Positions 41,471-50,027 of a stretch of DNA of 64,000 nucleotides are shown in pieces; positions within the stretch are counted from its first letter, which is position 1, and each line of letters starts with the position of its first letter. The notes under the pieces are model-generated. The model was not told the origin of the DNA and ran no database searches. It saw only the letters and a list, made by a program, of their open reading frames with translations. The translations under genes and the position numbers were made by a program. The DNA comes from Albibacterium profundi (lineage in GTDB: Bacteria > Bacteroidota > Bacteroidia > Sphingobacteriales > Sphingobacteriaceae). The stretch lies in assembly GCF_042159835.1 (NCBI RefSeq), contig NZ_JBBVGT010000003.1:1-64000 (forward strand), written 5' to 3'.

Positions 41471-42757
41471 TCAGTTGCTTTGTATCCACCCTTTGATGAA
41501 ATCTTTCTCGATCAAATAGAAATTGTCAATTTCAGCGAGAACTCTTACTTGTTCTCCGGCCGGATAACTCGTCAAGACAGCCGCTAAGGGATTGGGTTCT
41601 CGGTGTATGGACTGGCTGCGTTCGAGCCTTATCGTTCTAAGTGGCTTAGAAGCATCGGTTACTTGATTGCGGGAAACAAACACTTTACGTTTATCTGGTA
41701 GAATACCACGATAGCCATTAAGTGCAGCAGCCTCGATTATCAAAGGCGAGTGGATCGATATATTTTGGTCTGTTGATCTCATTCTAAGTGTATCTCCGAT
41801 CCGCTCTATGTCGGATCTGATTGAAGGTGGAGTCGACTTTCCCGGTCTGACGAAGGGGAGGGGGTCGACCGCCCCCGTCGATGTATAGATTCCGAAGTGT
41901 AGATGGGGAGGTGTGGTCCTTGCATTTCCGGTATTACCAATAAGGCCGACGGTGTCACCTACGCTCACCCTTTTGCCGGATGTTACCGTTTGACTATCCA
42001 AATGTGCATAATATAAGTTAATCGACCGATTTTCAGGACGCAAGAATACGATTTTCCCGCCGAGATTATTGGTGCCGACGCGACTGATGACACCGTTTGC
42101 AGCAGCGACTGCTGGTGTGAGCCGATCTGCAAAAATATCAATCCCTTCATGAGATCTCCGTCCCCCTTCTCGGTCAACACCAAAAAAAGAACCAATATGT
42201 TGTTCGGCGTCTTCTGCAACGGGATTTGCTAAAGACGGTTCGGCTGTAATCTGTAAATCATATGAAACATCGCTAAGTAATTCTGGCTGTACCCGTAAGA
42301 TATATTGTCCGTTTCTTTTCACCGTATAGGACAATGATGTGCTATCGACCTCAGCGGAAATCAAATGCAAGTGGCTTTCCGTAGTGTCTTGCGCGACGGC
42401 AAACAGATCCATAAAGAGGATGACGCTGTCTGTGCTTTGTGCTACGACTTTGATTTGCAGTTGTTCGCCGTCCCTCGCGTCAAAGGCATATCCGGTTGCA
42501 TTGGGTTCATTTGCACCGAAATATGCTTTTTCCTGATAAGGGACACTGATTGCTATAGGCGATTGGAGGCTTCGGTCAGAAGCAGCGAGCCAGCGATCAT
42601 ACAATAAGCTTTCGGCTAGTCCCGCGTTTTCAAGTTGTTCGATGTAGCGTTCGTGAGGTGTCTGACCTTTAAAAAGGTCTCCGGTAATTCGATCGCTGCA
42701 GGCAATGATAAAAACAGAAAAGAAAAGGATTATAAAATAGAGTTTTTTGTTTCTCAT
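41471..42757 (-). CDS. M23 metallopeptidase lipoprotein with SH3-like domain
   Basis: The 428-residue lipoprotein (FFSVFIIACSD, Cys20) has an N-terminal helical part, a beta domain (about residues 70-180) and an LytM/M23 catalytic domain. The zinc ligands are visible in GGRRSHEGIDIFAD (H and D near residue 205) and TPPHLHFGIYTST (HxH near residue 287). An SH3-like region follows at the C-terminus (RKVFVSRNQVTDASKPLRTI, TSYPAGEQVRVLAEIDNFYL). It should cleave peptidoglycan peptide crosslinks or act as a cell-wall cleavage cofactor. It is a single gene, with the terminal SH3 part probably for wall binding. Confidence 0.9.
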   Translation of the reverse strand: MRNKKLYFIILFFSVFIIACSDRITGDLFKGQTPHERYIEQLENAGLAESLLYDRWLAASDRSLQSPIAISVPYQEKAYFGANEPNATGYAFDARDGEQLQIKVVAQSTDSVILFMDLFAVAQDTTESHLHLISAEVDSTSLSYTVKRNGQYILRVQPELLSDVSYDLQITAEPSLANPVAEDAEQHIGSFFGVDREGGRRSHEGIDIFADRLTPAVAAANGVISRVGTNNLGGKIVFLRPENRSINLYYAHLDSQTVTSGKRVSVGDTVGLIGNTGNARTTPPHLHFGIYTSTGAVDPLPFVRPGKSTPPSIRSDIERIGDTLRMRSTDQNISIHSPLIIEAAALNGYRGILPDKRKVFVSRNQVTDASKPLRTIRLERSQSIHREPNPLAAVLTSYPAGEQVRVLAEIDNFYLIEKDFIKGWIQSN

Positions 42758-42827
42758 ATAGGAGCAACACAGGAAGCTCTAAAATGTTGATGTCGTCTTA
42801 AAGATTGATGATCAGATAAGTAAACAT

Positions 42828-43508
42828 TTACAATAAAGGGTACAAAACTTCCCAAACATTCTCGGCCATAATACGCTGTCCCTCCTTTGTAGGGTGGATG
42901 CCGTCGTCTTGGTTGAGTTCTACTTCGCCGGCAACATTTTCGAGTAAAAATGAAACGAAGGCCAAGTCGTTTTCTTCAGCAAGTTGTGGAAATATTTGTC
43001 GGAAACTTTCAGCGTATTCTTGCCCCATACTGGGCGGAACGAGCATGCCGGTCAGCACAATTTTGCATTCGGGCCATGCTGCTTTCACTTTATCGATAAT
43101 GGATTGTAGATTAGTATAAGTTTCGTCGACCGGTAAACCGCGTAAGCCATCGTTGGCGCCCAGCTCCAGTACGAAAATGTCGATTTTTTGATTTAATAAC
43201 CAATCGACCCGCTCATTTCCACCTGATGTAGTTTCTCCACTCAGTCCGGCGTTCACTGTTTGGTAAGGAAGGTTTAGGGAGTCAATTTTATTTTGAATCA
43301 AACCAGGGAAAGCGTTATCAGTATTTTCTAAACCATAACCGGCCGTTAGGCTATTTCCAAAAAATAGAATTCTTTTCATGTTCGTCTTGTCATCATGTCC
43401 GCTCTTCGTGCTGTCGCTGGTATTTTGGGCTTGTTCCTGACTGTTGGGATTGGCGCAAGCGACTAAACAAATGACGGCTAAGAGTACAGAAATGGAATTA
43501 AAATTCAT
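42828..43508 (-). CDS. tesA: SGNH arylesterase/lysophospholipase, TesA-like lipoprotein
   Basis: The 226-residue lipoprotein (VICLVACANPN, Cys18) has SGNH-hydrolase blocks: FFGNSLTAGYGLE (catalytic Ser, GNS in place of GDS), VNAGLSGETTSGG (block II Gly), ELGANDGLRGLP (block III Asn) and DDGIHPTKEGQR (Asp-His). This is the arylesterase/thioesterase I group. It is divergent from an ABC ATPase and permease pair, exactly as tesA is divergent from ybbA-ybbP in E. coli, which strongly supports the assignment. Substrates are esters or acyl-thioesters in the periplasm. Confidence 0.9.
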   Translation of the reverse strand: MNFNSISVLLAVICLVACANPNSQEQAQNTSDSTKSGHDDKTNMKRILFFGNSLTAGYGLENTDNAFPGLIQNKIDSLNLPYQTVNAGLSGETTSGGNERVDWLLNQKIDIFVLELGANDGLRGLPVDETYTNLQSIIDKVKAAWPECKIVLTGMLVPPSMGQEYAESFRQIFPQLAEENDLAFVSFLLENVAGEVELNQDDGIHPTKEGQRIMAENVWEVLYPLL

Positions 43509-43601
43509 GATGAATGTAATGCTTTTGTTTAAATAGGATATCCAAACGACAAATTACTGAAATAATCCGTATATTTTTAACTTTTGAAAATTATCATTGT
43601 T

Positions 43602-44279
43602 TTGACAAATATTTTAAGTGTACGTAATTTAAGTAAGACTTACCAAAGTGGACACGGGAGCTTAGCGGTTTTACGAGATATAAATTTTGATGTTGAAGAA
43701 GGCTCCACCACGGCCATTGTCGGGCCGTCAGGCAGTGGAAAAACGACTCTTTTAGGGTTATGCGCAGGCTTGGATCGTGCAAGTGGAGGCAGTATTGTTT
43801 TAAACCAACAGAATCTAAACGAATTGAACGAAGATGAACGCTCTTTACTAAGAAACCAGTATGTGGGTTTTATTTTTCAAAATTTTCAACTTTTGCCTAC
43901 ACTAACGGCCTTAGAAAATGTGATGGTTCCTTTGGAACTTCAGCAAGCAAGCAATGTCAAAAAAAGAGCGATGGATTTACTTGAGAAGGTCGGGCTCTCG
44001 GAACGCGCATCACATTATCCTATGCAACTTTCTGGAGGTGAACAACAGCGTGTTTCATTGGCACGAGCCTTTTCTAATGCGCCGAAGATTCTGTTTGCCG
44101 ATGAGCCGACCGGTAATTTGGATGCAGAAACTGGTGCGCGGGTCGAAAAACTTTTATTCGATTTGAATCAAGAGGCCGGCACAACCCTTATTTTGGTAAC
44201 CCACGACCTTGAGTTAGCATCAAAGACGCAGCGGATCATTCATATGAAAGGCGGCAAGTTGTTAGAGAATGAGGGATAG
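43602..44279 (+). CDS. ybbA: ABC transporter ATPase, YbbA/LolD type
   Basis: The ATPase has Walker A GPSGSGKTTLLG, Q-loop FIFQNFQLLPTLTALENVMV, signature LSGGEQQRVSLARAF and Walker B KILFADEPTGNLDAE, the pattern of MacB/LolD/YbbA enzymes. No ATG suits the start: the TTG at 43602 gives MTNILSVRNLSKTYQ, which matches the family; a TTG at 43584 adds six residues. The last 11 bases overlap the permease gene. With the permease it forms a mechanotransmission-type ABC pair. The divergent neighbour is tesA, as in enterobacteria. Confidence 0.9.
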   Translation: MTNILSVRNLSKTYQSGHGSLAVLRDINFDVEEGSTTAIVGPSGSGKTTLLGLCAGLDRASGGSIVLNQQNLNELNEDERSLLRNQYVGFIFQNFQLLPTLTALENVMVPLELQQASNVKKRAMDLLEKVGLSERASHYPMQLSGGEQQRVSLARAFSNAPKILFADEPTGNLDAETGARVEKLLFDLNQEAGTTLILVTHDLELASKTQRIIHMKGGKLLENEG

Positions 44280-46827
44280 GAGCGCTAAAAATAAACAATT
44301 GAATTTCCCTTGGTTATTGAAGATGGCCTTGCGCGATAGTCGCAGAAATAAATCACGATTATTCCTTTTCATTTCTTCCATTATTTTGGGTATCGCTGCG
44401 ATGGTAGCAATTTCCTCATTTCGGGAGAATTTAACAACGGACATCGACCGGCAGGCCGCTTCGCTCATTGGAGCCGATCTAGTAATCGACAGCCGCAAGG
44501 CCTTATCGGATAGTTCTATGCAACTAGTCGATTCCCTAAAAGGATTGAGTGTTGGATATGCGGAAGAGAAGAATTTCGTGTCGATGGTCTATTTTGAGAA
44601 GAGCGAAGGAAGTCGCCTCGTCCAAATCCGCGGAATATCAGGTGGATATCCTTTCTACGGTAAAATAGAAACCTTGCCTGCGAATGCTGCAGACGCCTAT
44701 CAGGATGAAAATGGTGTATTGGTGGATAAAACATTGATGCTTCAGTATGGTGCTGAAGTAGGTGACACGGTTCGCATTGGGAATTCTAGGTTTAGAATTT
44801 CGGGAGAATCGATCCAGGCGCCTGGGCAAACAGGCTTATCATCCGCTGTTGCGCCAGCGGTTTTTATGCCATTGACCAGCTTGGGGGCGACCGGCCTCTT
44901 GCAAAAGGGAAGTCGCGTTAACTACCTATACTACTATCAATTTGGGAACAACATAGACAGCCATGAGCTTGCAGAAGAGCTGGACGAGCGATTGGAAAAT
45001 GAGGGTCTGGATGCTGAAAGTGTTCAGATGCGAAAAGAACGTACGGGCCGGGCTTTTGGTGATCTAGCGAAATTCCTTTCTTTGGTTGGGTTCATTGCTC
45101 TGTTATTAGGCTGTATTGGCGTGTCAAGTGCGGTTCAAATATATATCCGGGAAAAAATCAACAGCATCGCTATACTTAGATGTTTGGGCGTCAGCGGTTT
45201 TCAAGCATTTCTTATTTTTATCATTCAGGTTATTGGAATTGGGTTGATCGGTTCCGTCATCGGTGCTGGACTGGGCGTGTTCTTGCAACAGTTGATCCCG
45301 ATTGTCTTGCAGGAGCTGCTTCCGGTCGAGGTAACCTTAGCTATATCGTGGACATCGATAGCGATGGGGATTGTGCTTGGTGTTCTTATTTCCGTGCTTT
45401 TTGCGTTATTACCGCTACTTTCTGTACAAAAGATATCACCACTAAACACCTTGCGGGCCTCTTTTCAGTCTGATACCACCAATAGCAACAAACAACGCGG
45501 TTTTGTATTTGGACTCATCGTTCTGTTTATCGGCGTTTTCGCTAGGACGCAATTGGACAATTGGATCGAAACCGGCATATTTACAGCTGCCGTTATTTTC
45601 GGTTACCTGGTTCTATGCGGACTGGCAGTCGCTATGATTAAATTGGTGAGAAAGTATTTTCCTCATTCTTGGGCTTATGTTTGGAGACAGGGGCTGTCGA
45701 ATCTATACCGGCCTAATAATCAAACCGTTATTTTGGTAATGGCAATTGGTTTGGGAACGGCTTTCATCGGCACCTTGTTTTTTGTAAAATCGCTGCTGAT
45801 TGAACAGGTTACTTTTTCAACCCGAGGCGAACAGCCTAATATGGTTCTTTTTGATATTCAATCTGCTCAGAAGGAGGAGGTTGCCGATCTTGTAAGGTCA
45901 GCTGGGCTACCTGTTATTCAAGAGGTCCCTATTGTGACGATACAAATTCAGTCGATTAATGGATATCGGCAAGTAGATGTTGAGAAGGATAGTACTTTGG
46001 ATATTTCTACAAGAGCTTTTGCTAGAGAGCTGCGTGTTACTTTTCGCGATAGTCTGATTTCATCTGAAAAGCTTACTGAGGGTCGTTGGGAAGGAAATGT
46101 TGCAGAAGGTGATACGGCTTTAATATCGCTCGACCAAGGCTATGCAGAGCGTATAGGTGTGAAAGTAGGGGATGAGATTATCTGCAATGTTCAAGGTTTG
46201 TTGATACCAACAAAGGTTGGAAGTTTGCGTGAAGTAGACTGGGATCGGGTGCAAACTAATTTCCGAGTTGTTTTTCCGAAAGGTGTGATTGATGAAGCAC
46301 CGCAGTTTCATGTGATTATGACAAGGACACCTAACGAGCAGGTATCAGCGGACTTTCAATTGAAGCTGGTGAAACGCTTTCCGAACATCTCGATTATTGA
46401 TCTGAAATTGATACTAACGGTGCTGGATGAAATCATATCCAAGGTGAGCTTTGTTATTCAGTTCATGGCAGCTTTGAGCATTATTACTGGTTTGATCGTG
46501 CTTTTATCGTCCATCCTAATTAGTAAGTTTCAGCGAATTCAGGAAAGCGTATTGCTTCGTACATTGGGTGCGAGCAAGAAGCAGGTTTTCGCGATAACAG
46601 CGTTGGAGTATTTCTTTTTGGGCGCATTATCGTCAATTGCAGGTATCTTAATCGCGCTTGTTTCTGCATGGGCATTGGCTGCATTTAACTTTGAGATTCC
46701 ATTCCGGCCAGATCCTTTGGTCATCTTCGTGATTTTTGTCTGTGTTACCTTATTAACGGTTGTAATCGGCATATTCAATGTCAATGGGATCTTGCGTAAG
46801 CCACCTTTAGAGGTACTTAGAAGGTAA
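44269..46827 (+). CDS. ybbP: FtsX-like ABC permease, YbbP type
   Basis: The 852-residue protein has an N-terminal helix (about 25-43), a periplasmic domain (about 45-260), three helices (about 265-375), more helices in the middle (about 400-520), a second periplasmic domain and a last three-helix group (about 720-845). Two FtsX domains are visible: LLGCIGVSSAVQIYIREKIN with AILRCLGVSGFQAFLIFI, and LRTLGASKKQVFAITALEYF. This double-FtsX layout is the YbbP type. It partners the ATPase it overlaps by 11 bases. The transported substrate is unknown; lipids or lipoproteins are inference from the TesA link. Confidence 0.9.
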   Translation: MRDRSAKNKQLNFPWLLKMALRDSRRNKSRLFLFISSIILGIAAMVAISSFRENLTTDIDRQAASLIGADLVIDSRKALSDSSMQLVDSLKGLSVGYAEEKNFVSMVYFEKSEGSRLVQIRGISGGYPFYGKIETLPANAADAYQDENGVLVDKTLMLQYGAEVGDTVRIGNSRFRISGESIQAPGQTGLSSAVAPAVFMPLTSLGATGLLQKGSRVNYLYYYQFGNNIDSHELAEELDERLENEGLDAESVQMRKERTGRAFGDLAKFLSLVGFIALLLGCIGVSSAVQIYIREKINSIAILRCLGVSGFQAFLIFIIQVIGIGLIGSVIGAGLGVFLQQLIPIVLQELLPVEVTLAISWTSIAMGIVLGVLISVLFALLPLLSVQKISPLNTLRASFQSDTTNSNKQRGFVFGLIVLFIGVFARTQLDNWIETGIFTAAVIFGYLVLCGLAVAMIKLVRKYFPHSWAYVWRQGLSNLYRPNNQTVILVMAIGLGTAFIGTLFFVKSLLIEQVTFSTRGEQPNMVLFDIQSAQKEEVADLVRSAGLPVIQEVPIVTIQIQSINGYRQVDVEKDSTLDISTRAFARELRVTFRDSLISSEKLTEGRWEGNVAEGDTALISLDQGYAERIGVKVGDEIICNVQGLLIPTKVGSLREVDWDRVQTNFRVVFPKGVIDEAPQFHVIMTRTPNEQVSADFQLKLVKRFPNISIIDLKLILTVLDEIISKVSFVIQFMAALSIITGLIVLLSSILISKFQRIQESVLLRTLGASKKQVFAITALEYFFLGALSSIAGILIALVSAWALAAFNFEIPFRPDPLVIFVIFVCVTLLTVVIGIFNVNGILRKPPLEVLRR

Positions 46828-46886
46828 GGCGCAAATGAGGCTTTTTCATTTTTCTTCGTAAATTTGATGATCCAACTACCTATATT

Positions 46887-47432
46887 ATGATGGAAATCTA
46901 CATTTCAATTTTACGAGGGATCAACGTGAGTGGGCAAAAGCTGATAAAAATGGATGCTCTAAAAAGGATGTACGAGTCGCTGGGTTTTACAAATGTAAAG
47001 CACTATGTACAAAGCGGGAATATCATCTTTTCCTCGGAGACGGTTAAAGCCGATTCATTAGCCGAAAAAATATCCTCGCAAGTCGAACGAGACTTCGGAT
47101 TCCAAGTTCCAGTTCTTGTTATGACCAAAGAAGAACTTCAGAAAATCATAGATGAAAATCCCTTTGCTAGAAACGCAGAAAGGGATCTTTCAGCTTTATA
47201 TGTTACGTTTTTGGACGGATCTTTAGGTGAATTTGACCAGTCAGCTATTGAGAGTGTATTACAGAACGGAGAAGCGATTCATTTTGGATCAAATGTGGTA
47301 TATTTGTTCTGTCCGGGTGGTTATGGAAGAACAAAACTTTCTAATACATTTCTCGAGCGGAAGCTTAAATTGAAGGCAACTACTAGAAACTGGAAAACAA
47401 CAAATAAGCTTTTACAATTAGCCGATACTTAA
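46887..47432 (+). CDS. DUF1697 protein
   Basis: The 181-residue protein matches DUF1697: MEIYISILRGINVSGQKLIK at the N-terminus, MYESLGFTNVKHYVQSGNII near residue 29-48, FGFQVPVLVMTKEELQKIID near 70-89 and GYGRTKLSNTFLERKLKLKA near the end, then TTRNWKTTNKL. The family is small, cytoplasmic, widespread and without a known function. A TAAATTTG -7-type box lies at 46859-46866. It converges with the KTSC gene with a 4-base gap. A second ATG at 46890 is possible. Confidence 0.9.
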   Translation: MMEIYISILRGINVSGQKLIKMDALKRMYESLGFTNVKHYVQSGNIIFSSETVKADSLAEKISSQVERDFGFQVPVLVMTKEELQKIIDENPFARNAERDLSALYVTFLDGSLGEFDQSAIESVLQNGEAIHFGSNVVYLFCPGGYGRTKLSNTFLERKLKLKATTRNWKTTNKLLQLADT

Positions 47433-47436
47433 GTTT

Positions 47437-47634
47437 TTATTCAATTCGCGAGAACTCATACTTATCTTTTATATGGCGATTAAAAAAAGTTCCCTTTGAA
47501 AATGCTGCTCTCATGGCATCGTAGGTTTCTTTTTTAACATCCATATATTCATAGACGCTTCCCGACTGAAAACGAATTTTCAATATAGCGTTTGATTGAT
47601 CGTATGATATCGTGTCAATTACAGAGGATGGCAT
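47437..47634 (-). CDS. KTSC-domain protein
   Basis: The 65-residue protein is one KTSC domain: MPSSVIDTISYDQSNAILKI, then RFQSGSVYEYMDVKKETYDA, AFSKGTFFNRHIKDKYEFSR. The domain was named for its occurrence at the C-terminus of some lysyl-tRNA synthetases and may bind nucleic acid. Its start overlaps the end of the topoisomerase IB gene by 16 bases in another frame, so the two are translated together. That coupling suggests work in the same DNA process, but this is inference. Confidence 0.88.
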   Translation of the reverse strand: MPSSVIDTISYDQSNAILKIRFQSGSVYEYMDVKKETYDAMRAAFSKGTFFNRHIKDKYEFSRIE

Positions 47635-48623
47635 TTTAAGAGTTTCAATAGTTGTTTTTCAGCGTTTTCAATTGTAGACCCCGTCCGCTTGCTGCTTAAT
47701 GTTTTAAAATAGGGTTGTGTCAAGCCTTTCTCGTATGCGGTTATCAGCGAATGTGATACATAGTACTTCTTGCATACCGTGCGAGTGTTTCCCAGTTTCA
47801 CGGCGACGAAATCATACATCTCTATTAGGTTACGTTTAAGTTCAGTTTGATTTTGGAAAGGGGGAAGTTCGGCGAGCTTAATAAAAGCCCATACCGTACC
47901 AAACCAAGTTCTAAAATCTTTTGAGCTAAAATCTTCCTGTGAACATGCCTGTATATATTGATTAACATCGGCCGAGTCTATTGGGCACACCTCATTCTGG
48001 TCGTCTATATATTGAAATAAATGCTGACCCGGAATTTCTTTAACATCTTGCAGTCGTTTTGCAAGCCTTCTATCCTGAACTTTTATGTTTTGTTGAACAC
48101 CCTTTTTTCCTCTAAATTGAAAGCAGATCTCGGCACCGTCAATGCGAATGTGCTTAGTCGTGAGCGTCGTTAAGCCGTAGCTTTTGTTTTCATCTCGATA
48201 ATGTGCATTGCCTGTACGAATAAGTGTTTCTTCCATCACTTGAAGTACAAGCGCAAGGACTTTGTCTTTTGTCAGCTTTCTTTTCTGCGAGTCTTTTTTA
48301 ATTTTTTTCCGAATAGACGGCAATGCCTTTCCAAAATCAATAATCTTGTTGAATTTATTCTCTTGTTGTAAACGAGTCCATTCTGGGTGATATAAATATT
48401 GTTTTCGACCACGATCGTCTGTCCCGGTAACCTGTAGATGTCCGTTTTCCTTCGTGCAAATCCACACGTTGCGCCAAGCTGGCGGAATAACTAAGGCTTT
48501 AAATCTATCGAGGATGACTTGGTCTTTTACGAGCGAACCATTTGCATAATAGGCAAAACCCTTGCCTTTACGAATCCGTTCGTATCCCGGGTCTGAATCT
48601 GATACATATCGTATTTTGGGCAT
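47619..48623 (-). CDS. DNA topoisomerase IB (poxvirus-like)
   Basis: The 334-residue enzyme relaxes supercoils by a 3'-phosphotyrosine intermediate. N-terminal DNA-clamp features: GYERIRKGKGFAYYANGSLV, ALVIPPAWRNVWICTKENGH and LQVTGTDDRGRKQYLYHPEW. Catalytic region: RTGNAHYRDENKSYGLTTLT (conserved Arg), then IQACSQEDFSSKDFRTWFGT, with the active-site Tyr in TVCKKYYVSHSLITAYEKG near residue 295. Length fits bacterial type IB. Bacterial IB enzymes are scattered in distribution, suggesting transfer at some point. It is followed by an overlapping KTSC gene. Confidence 0.93.
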   Translation of the reverse strand: MPKIRYVSDSDPGYERIRKGKGFAYYANGSLVKDQVILDRFKALVIPPAWRNVWICTKENGHLQVTGTDDRGRKQYLYHPEWTRLQQENKFNKIIDFGKALPSIRKKIKKDSQKRKLTKDKVLALVLQVMEETLIRTGNAHYRDENKSYGLTTLTTKHIRIDGAEICFQFRGKKGVQQNIKVQDRRLAKRLQDVKEIPGQHLFQYIDDQNEVCPIDSADVNQYIQACSQEDFSSKDFRTWFGTVWAFIKLAELPPFQNQTELKRNLIEMYDFVAVKLGNTRTVCKKYYVSHSLITAYEKGLTQPYFKTLSSKRTGSTIENAEKQLLKLLKCHPL

Positions 48624-48787
48624 TTTACTAATTTATTGATGTCCGTCTGGTGTTTATTATACACCCGAGCCGCTCTGTAAGTAACAGCATTTTTCAGATA
48701 ATGGTTTCTTAATTCTTCTGAGGGCAGTTTCCATACGTGTTTTCCATTATTACTATGAGAAAATATTGCTATTTTTAATCCTTACTA

Positions 48788-49393
48788 ATGATCACAGATA
48801 TGCCTGAACTTTTACTTAGACAACATATAGAGAGAACGCTGGATGAAGCGATCTCCGACGAAAGTTTCCAATCTTTTTGTGAGCTGACCTTTGAGAAGTC
48901 GTTCGATAAAAAGCAGTATTTTGTTGAACCCGGGCGCGCGTGTAATTATCAGTATTTTATTTTGGAGGGTTCATGTTACTCCTATTACGTTAATGAGAAG
49001 GGTGATAAGAGTGCTATTCAACTGGCTATCGAAAATCATTGGATAACGGACTCCTCAAGTTTCTTCACTAATAAATCAGCCGTATCAACCATCGAGACTT
49101 TAGAGCCTGTAAGGGCATTGTTGCTAAGCAAGGAAAATCTGGATATACTCTGCAAACGACATCCGATATTTGACCGATACTATAGGATTCTACTTCAGAA
49201 TGCGATGTCAACCCTCTATTACCGTATTGCAAAAACGAATAGTGAAGATGCAGAGCATCGATATAGAGAGTTTGCCCAACTATTTCCGCATTTTATCCAA
49301 CGTATCCCTCAATTCTTGATCGCTTCCTATCTTGGTATTAAGCCTCAGTCATTGAGTCGTATTCGAAGAGAAATATTTTCCAAAGATGATTAG
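48788..49393 (+). CDS. Crp/Fnr-family transcriptional regulator
   Basis: The 201-residue protein has a cyclic-nucleotide-binding-like beta-roll (about residues 20-120, with KKQYFVEPGRACNYQYFILE and SAIQLAIENHWITDSSSFFT) and a C-terminal helix-turn-helix (about 165-195, RIPQFLIASYLGIKPQSLSR). Bacteroidota have many such short Crp/Fnr proteins. The loop lacks the full set of cAMP-binding residues, so a nucleotide ligand is doubtful. It lies 91 bases upstream of the yceI-like gene on the same strand, which could be its target. Confidence 0.9.
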   Translation: MITDMPELLLRQHIERTLDEAISDESFQSFCELTFEKSFDKKQYFVEPGRACNYQYFILEGSCYSYYVNEKGDKSAIQLAIENHWITDSSSFFTNKSAVSTIETLEPVRALLLSKENLDILCKRHPIFDRYYRILLQNAMSTLYYRIAKTNSEDAEHRYREFAQLFPHFIQRIPQFLIASYLGIKPQSLSRIRREIFSKDD

Positions 49394-49484
49394 GTTTTCT
49401 TTCTTAACATAGGTGAATGAAATTGCTTGTTATTTGAGGGATCTTTGTGGTGTTGAAAATAAATAAATTAAAAAAAAGAAAATT

Positions 49485-50027
49485 ATGAATACTACAGAAA
49501 CATCAAAATGGATTTCAGATCCAACGCACAGTGAACTTCTTTTTAAGATTAAACACTTGATGATCACGAACGTTAAAGGTGAGTTCCAGAAGTTTAACGT
49601 AAGCATAGAAAGCAAGGGAAATGATTTTAGCGATGCTAAAGTATCTGCAGTGATCGATACCGACTCTATTTTTACGAATAACACAGATCGCGATGCACAC
49701 TTGCGAAGCGCTGATTTTTTTGATGCAGAAAAATACCCAAAAATTACGTTTAACAGTACAGAGCTAAATAAATTAGATGACGACAACTATCAGTTAAAAG
49801 GTATCTTGGATTTGCATGGCATTGAAAAGGAACTTATTCTTGATGTTGAGTTCGGTGGTTTCGCCAAAGACCCTTATGGAAACCATAAAGCAGGTTTTTC
49901 CGTTAGCGGTAAATTAAACCGTAAGGATTGGGGCCTAAACTGGAACGCAGCCTTAGAAGCCGGTGGTGTTATGGTGAGCGACGAAGTTAGAATAAACGCT
50001 GAAATTCAGTTTGTTCAAGAATCGTAA
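49485..50027 (+). CDS. YceI-family protein
   Basis: The 180-residue protein is a single YceI lipocalin-like domain: TSKWISDPTHSELLFKIKHL, FSDAKVSAVIDTDSIFTNNT, DRDAHLRSADFFDAEKYPKI and FSVSGKLNRKDWGLNWN with the conserved end VSDEVRINAEIQFV. Family members bind polyisoprenoid or lipid molecules; some are periplasmic, but no signal peptide is visible here, so this one may be cytoplasmic. The last 13 bases overlap the end of nhaA on the opposite strand. Confidence 0.93.
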   Translation: MNTTETSKWISDPTHSELLFKIKHLMITNVKGEFQKFNVSIESKGNDFSDAKVSAVIDTDSIFTNNTDRDAHLRSADFFDAEKYPKITFNSTELNKLDDDNYQLKGILDLHGIEKELILDVEFGGFAKDPYGNHKAGFSVSGKLNRKDWGLNWNAALEAGGVMVSDEVRINAEIQFVQES

